Assembly (NCBI RefSeq): GCF_007830055.1 | Contig: NZ_VLLE01000006.1 | Span: 546,306-610,305 of the forward strand | Origin: Lacibacter cauensis | Lineage (GTDB): Bacteria > Bacteroidota > Bacteroidia > Chitinophagales > Chitinophagaceae | DNA length: 64,000 nucleotides | Reading direction: 5' to 3' | Shown here: piece after piece, positions 54,593-64,000 of the stretch | Layout: each line of letters begins with the position of its first letter | Numbering within the stretch: the first letter of the stretch is position 1 | Position numbers and translations under genes: made by a program | Notes under the pieces: model-generated | Database searches by the model: none | Seen by the model: the letters and a program-made list of their open reading frames with translations, nothing else | What the model was told of the DNA's origin: nothing

Positions 54593-55450
54593 TTATTTGT
54601 TGAAAAATTTCATTGCGTTTTGGTTGAATATTTTTTCTTTCTGTTTTGCAGAAAGAAAATCCAGTTGTTCTACTGCCACAATACATTTTTTAATATCTGC
54701 ATTATCAGATCCGAACATCAACCTGTCTTCCAATCCTGCATCAACAAATTCTTTCACTACAGTTGCAAAATCTTTTGCAGGAATAATATTCGGATTATTC
54801 AACACGGAAATATCTGCGTACAGCCCGGGATAAGTTTTCATCATTTCAATACACTCTTTTACAAACGGCCCGCCACCATGCATGAACCATACACGCAACT
54901 TTGGAAACTTAGTAAGTACTTCTTTCAGTAAAAGTGGATTCCCCATCTCTTCTTTAAAGTTAGGGCAGCCATGATCAGGTCCGGCAGAACCGGTGTGAAG
55001 GCCAACCGGCAGATTATATTTTTCTGCTAATGCGTAATAAGGATACATCAACGAATCGGATGATGAGATGCCATGATATTGGCTAAGTACTTCACCAATA
55101 AAATCAATCTTCTTTTCTTTGATCTGCTGTTCAACCCAGTTTACATCGGGCCACTCCCTCCCATCTTCAAAACATTGTTGCAGACTGTAAGGCACTTTAC
55201 CATTCGGGCAAGGCACGAATAATCCTTGCAACACAGTTAAGTCTTTGTTGCTTTGATAAGTTTGCTGTTGTGCCCACGATGTGCTTACGGCAATTGTACT
55301 TACTCCGTTTGCCGCAAGATTGCTGAGTTGCTTTTCAGGAGCAGCATCGCCATGCAGGTGTACATCGAAAACCGAAAATCTATTTACATTATTTGTACAG
55401 GCTGAAAGCATGATAGCCAGTGCAATACCCGATGTTAAACATTTACTCAT
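54593..55450 (-). CDS. Amidohydrolase-family lipoprotein
   Basis: The 285-residue protein begins with a lipoprotein signal ending IMLSACTNN. The metal-site motifs of the amidohydrolase-2 (TIM-barrel) family are visible: DVHLHGDAAP, GLHTGSAGPDHG, VWFMHGGGP and FGSDNADIKK. It resembles decarboxylases and lactonases of that family, but the substrate is unknown. Its start overlaps the esterase gene end by 4 bp, so the two are coupled. Being a lipoprotein makes it periplasmic or surface exposed, which is unusual for this mainly cytoplasmic family. Confidence 0.88.
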   Translation of the reverse strand: MSKCLTSGIALAIMLSACTNNVNRFSVFDVHLHGDAAPEKQLSNLAANGVSTIAVSTSWAQQQTYQSNKDLTVLQGLFVPCPNGKVPYSLQQCFEDGREWPDVNWVEQQIKEKKIDFIGEVLSQYHGISSSDSLMYPYYALAEKYNLPVGLHTGSAGPDHGCPNFKEEMGNPLLLKEVLTKFPKLRVWFMHGGGPFVKECIEMMKTYPGLYADISVLNNPNIIPAKDFATVVKEFVDAGLEDRLMFGSDNADIKKCIVAVEQLDFLSAKQKEKIFNQNAMKFFNK

Positions 55451-56511
55451 CGTAGATATTTATCAAAAAAAGGAAGTAATTCGTTGAAGATGCGTCCATC
55501 AAAACCGCCCAGTATATTTCCGTGGTCACCAATATATTCTTCAGCAAAATGGTTAATACGATAGGCTTCCAGTTTCTTGCTGAATTGCAGACTAGTAAAA
55601 GGGATGTGTGAAAAGTCTTCATTACGTCCCCAATCTAATTTTAAAGCGGTAAGGCTTCGTAACTGCGGCAGATAATGATCGATCATATGAAAAGGAAATT
55701 GCTTTTCCCATTCATTGATCACTGCCGGATGATACACAGCACTGTCGCCAACATATGTAACAGGCAGGTTAGCAAGCAACCCTTTATTTGAAACATCAGG
55801 AGAATAGACTCTTGCCATTGCTGTAAGCACAGCTGCAAAAAATGCATCGAAATCATTTGATTCATTCAGCCCTTTTACAATGGATTCAATATTATTCAAC
55901 TTGCTGATGCGTTTAAAGCCACGACTTGCAAGCGAAAAATCGCCATGCCAATCCAGTACTGCCGGACTAAGTGCATACACTGCACTGAATATGTCTGCAA
56001 ATTGCATCCCTAACTTCAACGCACCATTGCCACCCATTGAATGTCCGCAAAGTCCACGGCTTCTTCTGTCTGGTATTGTTCTGAAATTTTTATCTATATA
56101 CTGTACTACATCTTTTGCAATATAATCGGCCCAGTTACCGGTAACAGATGAGTTGGTATAAAAACTTCCTTGCAGTTTTGTATTGCTGTTTGGCGCCACT
56201 ACAATCATCGGGCGCATCTTCCCGGTTTTAATGGCTTCGTCTAATAATTCTTTGAAATTGAACCATACACTCATCATTAAACTATCGGTTCCTCCATAAC
56301 CATGAAGTACATAAATAACCGGATAACATTGCGTTGAGGTTTCGTAATCGGGAGGAAGATAAATGGATAGTCTTCGGTTAGCATCTTCTCCTCCTTTATT
56401 ATTTTGGATTGAAGCAGCAACAAAATTTTGCGTAATCACTTTTCCCTGGCTGTATGTTACGACAGATAAAAAAAGAATACACAAAACGGTAAGTAAATTT
56501 TTCATACGCAC
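55447..56511 (-). CDS. Secreted alpha/beta-hydrolase esterase (esterase D/tributyrin type)
   Basis: The 354-residue protein has a signal peptide (about residues 1-22) and an esterase-D-like fold: RLSIYLPPDYETS, CYPVIYVLHGYGGTDSLM (oxyanion region), MIVVAPNS, and the nucleophile elbow LCGHSMGGNGALKLG. The acid and His probably lie in the C-terminal third (HIPFTSLQFSKKLEAY and EEYIGDHGNILGGF). Family members cleave feruloyl, acetyl or other small esters. It sits directly before the amidohydrolase gene with a 4-bp overlap, suggesting sequential reactions outside the cytoplasm. Confidence 0.9.
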   Translation of the reverse strand: MRMKNLLTVLCILFLSVVTYSQGKVITQNFVAASIQNNKGGEDANRRLSIYLPPDYETSTQCYPVIYVLHGYGGTDSLMMSVWFNFKELLDEAIKTGKMRPMIVVAPNSNTKLQGSFYTNSSVTGNWADYIAKDVVQYIDKNFRTIPDRRSRGLCGHSMGGNGALKLGMQFADIFSAVYALSPAVLDWHGDFSLASRGFKRISKLNNIESIVKGLNESNDFDAFFAAVLTAMARVYSPDVSNKGLLANLPVTYVGDSAVYHPAVINEWEKQFPFHMIDHYLPQLRSLTALKLDWGRNEDFSHIPFTSLQFSKKLEAYRINHFAEEYIGDHGNILGGFDGRIFNELLPFFDKYLR

Positions 56512-56522
56512 ATATTTGCTGT

Positions 56523-57254
56523 TTATCCTTTAATAACTGTAATAAGAAAAGCTTGTACTTCCTTCGATTTCCCTATGGGTTCCAGGAAAAAATTAACGAT
56601 GTTTACAGCCACTGCCAACCATGTTGCAGGATGTTTTAGTTTATTGTATTTCCATGCGCCTGCAAGTAGCATAGCGAGTATAAGCAATACTGACATGTGA
56701 AGCGAAGGCATGATATCTATATTTGGCCACTGTTTTATTTGCATACCTACATGCACATTTTGTATACCACGGCCCAATGCCGGCATCATGATAATAAATA
56801 CGGTTGATATAAGCCACCATGCATGGTTTTCTAATTGTTTACGATGAACAATACTTTTGATAACTGCATACCCAAATGCAAGCATCATTACAATTTCCAC
56901 AGCTGCAACGCCATAAAAAAACCAAGGTTCAAAAGGGCCAAAACGGTCACGCATTTCAGCCGAACGTTCAGCAGAAACAATATCACGATGCAGCATACTG
57001 AAAGCTGTTAGACAAACAGCACCGGCTATGAACATACCAATAATACCGTTGGTACGATGTTTAGGCACCTGCCCATGCGTGGCAAAGTAAGGCTGAAGAA
57101 TAAGGTATAAATACCAAACTGTGCCTGTCCAGTAATGTACATGCACCGACCATGCATTATCAGAGAAATCGCCCCAGTAATCTCTGAAGATTCCAAGCTG
57201 CATAAAGATCATTGGAACGATCATCCACAAATGAAGGGTTTTGTATTTATTCAT
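56523..57254 (-). CDS. Seven-helix-like membrane protein of unknown function (DUF2306-like)
   Basis: The 243-residue protein has about seven hydrophobic segments, for example LWMIVPMIFMQLGIF, YWTGTVWYLYLILQPYF, GIIGMFIAGAVCLTAFSML and SVLLILAMLLAGAWKYN. Conserved-looking His residues lie in HVHYWTG and KHRTNG. This resembles DUF2306-type membrane proteins, but I cannot be sure. It lies 11 bp upstream of the esterase gene on the same strand and may belong to that unit. Confidence 0.72.
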   Translation of the reverse strand: MNKYKTLHLWMIVPMIFMQLGIFRDYWGDFSDNAWSVHVHYWTGTVWYLYLILQPYFATHGQVPKHRTNGIIGMFIAGAVCLTAFSMLHRDIVSAERSAEMRDRFGPFEPWFFYGVAAVEIVMMLAFGYAVIKSIVHRKQLENHAWWLISTVFIIMMPALGRGIQNVHVGMQIKQWPNIDIMPSLHMSVLLILAMLLAGAWKYNKLKHPATWLAVAVNIVNFFLEPIGKSKEVQAFLITVIKG

Positions 57255-57283
57255 TTTTAAAAATTTTACTGATGATGCAGGAA

Positions 57284-58054
57284 TTAAAACCTATCCGTCA
57301 AACCTTTCTTTACAGCCAGTTGCCGAAAGTGTATAGTATTAGATTTGTCTTCCAATTTTTTCTTACGGTCTTCGGCTAACTCTGCGGGAAGATATTGGGT
57401 TACATAACAGGGCATTATCTCAAGTGCTTTATTTTCTTGCTCCTGTGTATAGTTGATTTTTACATTGAAATATTTTTCATTTACATAACCGAGGTCAAAT
57501 TGCTCGCCTTGTTCTTTCGTCCATGCAACATAATACAATGGATATTTTTCCACCCAGCCTTCTGCCAGCAACAGTTCCGTTACAGCAGCACCACAAACAG
57601 TATGTTCTGAATGATGTGTATCGCCGTCGGGCCCAAATGTTAGAATGAAGTCAGGATCAATCCGTACAATTTCATCTTTCAATTTTAGTAGAAACTTTTT
57701 GTACTCACCAAAGAATTTACCTGTGCCAATTCTTGTATCCAGTCGATCAATACCAAGAAAGATGGGCTCTGTTATGCCCATAATCTTACAGGCGCATCTT
57801 GTCTCATCTTTTCGAAGTGTGCCTAATGAATCGCCAGGAGGAATTTTCGTAACTCGTGTTCTATCCTTTCCATCAGTAGCAATAATAAGTTGAACATTAT
57901 ATCCCAGATCTGCATATTTGATGAGCACTTCAGCAACTGCTGATTCGTCATCGGGATGAGGAAAAATTGCAAGAAGCGTTTTATTTCTGTCTTGTGAATT
58001 GTGATCTGAACTGCAGAAAGCAATCAACAAAAAGAATGAAATGATATACTGCAT
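57284..58054 (-). CDS. PIG-L family deacetylase, exported
   Basis: The ATG at 58054 gives about 256 residues with an N-terminal signal (MQYIISFFLLIAFCSS, possibly a lipoprotein signal), better than a 60-residue longer start at 58234. The PIG-L metal motif is FPHPDDESAVAEVL and the distal HSEHTVCGAAVTELL provides His. FGPDGDTHH is typical. Members remove acetyl groups from GlcNAc-type sugars and related compounds. It is first in a five-gene minus-strand run (PIG-L, membrane protein, esterase, amidohydrolase, DUF418). Confidence 0.92.
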   Translation of the reverse strand: MQYIISFFLLIAFCSSDHNSQDRNKTLLAIFPHPDDESAVAEVLIKYADLGYNVQLIIATDGKDRTRVTKIPPGDSLGTLRKDETRCACKIMGITEPIFLGIDRLDTRIGTGKFFGEYKKFLLKLKDEIVRIDPDFILTFGPDGDTHHSEHTVCGAAVTELLLAEGWVEKYPLYYVAWTKEQGEQFDLGYVNEKYFNVKINYTQEQENKALEIMPCYVTQYLPAELAEDRKKKLEDKSNTIHFRQLAVKKGLTDRF

Positions 58055-58119
58055 ATGATCTACTTTAAAGTTGTTTAATGTCGCACCACAGTTGTTAAAT
58101 AATAATTCACTTACTTTAT

Positions 58120-58377
58120 ATGCAGAAAGATTTGCGAAATTCAAGCCATTACTATTTTGCAATAAGTAAAGGGCCAAACGACCAGAAATATTCCTGTGCA
58201 ACACTTGCAAACAAAAGATTCCTTCTTGTACCAAATAACAAGTTGAGAGTAAATGAACATCTTACGATATGTATTGTCAGACCGCAATTGATTCCGGAAA
58301 AAACGGTTAGAAAAGACCTGCCTGTCATATCCATAGAAAAGTTCAACTACATTATCGAAGAAGTAAAGAGAGTGTAA
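58120..58377 (+). CDS. Small unknown protein (85 residues)
   Basis: An ATG-started frame of 85 residues begins MQKDLRNSSHYYFAISKG and ends VISIEKFNYIIEEVKRV. It is basic, with a Leu/Ile-rich C-terminal helix, and reads more like protein than the opposite strand, which is Cys/Phe-rich. It shows no signal peptide or recognised family. It lies between a divergent PIG-L gene and the rRNA operon terminator, with no clear promoter. It may be a small gene or a remnant of a larger one. Confidence 0.35.
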   Translation: MQKDLRNSSHYYFAISKGPNDQKYSCATLANKRFLLVPNNKLRVNEHLTICIVRPQLIPEKTVRKDLPVISIEKFNYIIEEVKRV

Positions 58378-58586
58378 TAAAATAGATGGCCATAGGAGAA
58401 CAAATGTTCCCGTTCTTAATAAATGCATAAGCAGGTGGTTGGTGCTACGAAATATACAGCACATTCGCTGCAAGTGCAAGTATTTTACTAATATGCCAGT
58501 TTGAAGGTAAAGTACCGAACGCCGCATTCAACCAATTTTTAGGGATAGGTTAGCAAGGTCTGTACTGAGGGCTGATATAGGTACAT
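58378..58586. other. Spacer between the 85-residue frame and the rRNA terminator
   Basis: I see no gene, repeat or clear regulatory element in this short stretch. Confidence 0.5.
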
Positions 58587-58619
58587 AAAAAAACCCCTTC
58601 ATGATATTGAAGGGGTTTA
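58587..58619 (-). terminator. rRNA operon terminator
   Basis: On the minus strand AAACCCCTTCA and TGAAGGGGTTT flank a short loop and are followed by TTTT, just after the 5S gene. Confidence 0.9.
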
Positions 58620-58627
58620 GAATAAAT

Positions 58628-58738
58628 ATGGCAGCTACCTACTCTCCCGCATTGTAGTGCAGTACCATCGGCCATGAGGGGCTTAACTTCTCTGTTCGGT
58701 ATGGGAAGAGGTGAACACCCTCGGAAAAACCACCATAA
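58628..58738 (-). rRNA. rrf: 5S ribosomal RNA
   Basis: Minus-strand sequence starts TTTATGGTGGTTTTTCCGAG, runs through the conserved CCGAACAGAGAAGTTAAGCC region and ends GTAGCTGCCAT, about 111 nt. Ends are estimated from the pairing of both termini. Confidence 0.92.
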
Positions 58739-58795
58739 ACTCTTAAATAAGATCATATTGGGAAAAGTTGTAATTGCAGTTGGCAATTAAAAAAA

Positions 58796-61673
<2,878 letters not shown>

Positions 61674-61841
61674 TTATTATACTTAAATCGCCTTACTAAA
61701 CAATTACAACTTGTTACATCCCAATATGTCAAAGAACTTTAACCCCCATCCCCTAAAGGGGAGTAAGAATTATGTTTGATAACACGGTTACGAACCGACA
61801 GGCCTTAAGCCATTATCAAAGAAGTAAAGAACTAATTTTCG

Positions 61842-61915
61842 TGGAGGATATCGGAGTCGAACCGATGACCCTCTGCGTGCAAGGCAGATGCTCTAGCCAA
61901 CTGAGCTAACCCCCC
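61842..61915 (-). tRNA. tRNA-Ala (TGC)
   Basis: The 74-nt minus-strand sequence folds as a cloverleaf: acceptor GGGGGGT/ATCCTCC, TTAGCTCAG D-arm, anticodon TGC in CTTGCACG, and GGTTCGACTCC T-arm. No CCA is encoded. Confidence 0.97.
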
Positions 61916-61926
61916 GAGGTTATTTG

Positions 61927-62001
61927 TAGACCCGCCCAGATTTGAACTGGGGACCCCTACATTATCAGTGTAGTGCTCTAACCAGGCTGAGCTACGGATC
62001 T
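61927..62001 (-). tRNA. tRNA-Ile (GAT)
   Basis: The 75-nt minus-strand sequence folds with acceptor AGATCCG/CGGGTCT, a TAGCTCAGCCTGGTTAGAGC D-arm, anticodon GAT in CTGATAAT, and AGTTCAAATCT in the T-arm. No CCA is encoded. Between 16S and 23S with tRNA-Ala, the usual spacer content. Confidence 0.97.
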
Positions 62002-62118
62002 ATTTAATCTTTAGCCTAGTGGCCTCAACAATCCATAGCAACTGGCCAACTAACCATTTATAAGAACTTATTTCTTGAAAGTGGAAAAGCAACAGCATGT
62101 AAATCTAAGCATGCTCTA

Positions 62119-63651
<1,533 letters not shown>

Positions 63652-63814
63652 AATGAAGTTTGATACTGACTATTAATTCTCAAGAATTAACAGTTCAAAA
63701 TCGAATTTTATTACGCTTAAAATTTACCCGTTCTATTTTCATAAAACGTTGCTGTTGCTTCCATTCTTTCAAAGATCTTTTGTTTTTCTTTCTACCCGTT
63801 TTTCGAACGGAGTG

Positions 63815-63846
63815 CAAAGGTAAGGGCCTCGCTTATTCTAACCAAA
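63815..63846 (-). promoter_or_regulatory. rRNA promoter P2
   Basis: On the minus strand a TTTG box at 63843-63846, 20 bp, then TACCTTTG at 63815-63822. Both halves match the Bacteroidota consensus. Confidence 0.78.
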
Positions 63847-63944
63847 CTTTTTTCAATTTATTTTTTAAGATATCTCCTAACTAACTCATTGAATATCACA
63901 CCCTCTAACCTCATAAAGAACTACCGCTTTTGTCTTGCGGGTTG

Positions 63945-63977
63945 CAAAGGTAAGGAGTTAACACCTTTCAATCCAAA
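63945..63977 (-). promoter_or_regulatory. rRNA promoter P1
   Basis: On the minus strand TTTG at 63974-63977, 21 bp, then TACCTTTG at 63945-63952. The spacing is one base longer than usual. It lies 122 bp upstream of P2. Confidence 0.7.
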
Positions 63978-64000
63978 GCTTTTTAAAAGTATTTTTAAAT

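Larger units (their letters stand above)
63652..64000. other. rRNA leader and promoter region
   Basis: This stretch holds no gene. It carries two consensus-type promoters (63815-63846 and 63945-63977) on the minus strand and the AT-rich leader before 16S. Confidence 0.8.

Noticed and set aside
58141..58527. A 128-residue minus-strand frame near the rRNA terminator
   Set aside because: It is Cys/Phe/Tyr-rich without an organised pattern and opposes a more protein-like 85-residue plus frame.

Overview
The window looks like chromosomal DNA of a Bacteroidota bacterium, probably of the Chitinophagaceae type. The evidence is a partial sprA gene, a secreted protein with a type IX secretion (T9SS) sorting domain, a PorD-like DUF4835 gene, an OmpA protein with calcium-binding repeats, futalosine-pathway menaquinone genes, promoters of the TTTG-N19/20-TAnnTTTG type, and genes without Shine-Dalgarno sequences although the 16S rRNA keeps an intact CCTCC tail. 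Genus-level placement would need a 16S comparison that I could not run. I saw no prophage, transposase, integrase or CRISPR array.

Layout. 1-5908: sprA (runs off the left edge) behind ruvA. 6036-10798: fabH, a PKD/Kelch lipoprotein, a decayed DUF1569 gene, GrpB and DinB proteins. 10957-15596: PLP-dependent Cys/Met enzyme, serine hydrolase, YitT membrane protein, acetyltransferase. 15621-18288: fabD, then a pterin operon (two tandem PTPS-II paralogues and folE). 18350-22015: mqnB-mqnD, photolyase, class IV aminotransferase. 22027-26700: a signalling region with three NarL-type response regulators, one histidine kinase, a polytopic membrane protein and an unknown 121-residue protein. 26697-31186: a tightly overlapping operon bamD-rpoZ-coaBC-DUF4835-DUF4296-unknown. 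31253-33072: OmpA-family protein with a near-perfect promoter. 33184-36537: polyprenyl synthase, recJ, methyltransferase. 36686-41346: a 1535-residue T9SS-exported nuclease-like protein. 41455-42761: rpsF-rpsR-rplI with a structured leader. 42787-49185: L,D-transpeptidase, aldo/keto reductase, GT-C and GT2 glycosyltransferases, MFS transporter. 49331-53256: Tat-signal Gfo/Idh/MocA oxidoreductase, double DUF1080 protein and ApbE. 53350-58054: DUF418 protein, amidohydrolase, esterase, small membrane protein, PIG-L deacetylase. 58587-63977: a complete rRNA operon on the minus strand (16S, tRNA-Ile, tRNA-Ala, 23S, 5S) with two promoters and a terminator.

How the parts connect. SprA, the DUF4835 protein and the sorting-domain nuclease belong to the T9SS/gliding machinery and its cargo. 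BamD, OmpA and the L,D-transpeptidase serve the envelope; fabH, fabD and coaBC serve fatty-acid and CoA synthesis. folE plus two PTPS-II enzymes suggest a dedicated tetrahydropterin route. The Gfo/Idh/MocA and DUF1080 proteins fit extracytoplasmic oxidative (3-keto) sugar breakdown. The kinase/regulator region is the least explained part: a kinase with almost no sensor domain sits beside an apparent 7-TM protein and a small unknown protein behind a dyad-marked promoter.
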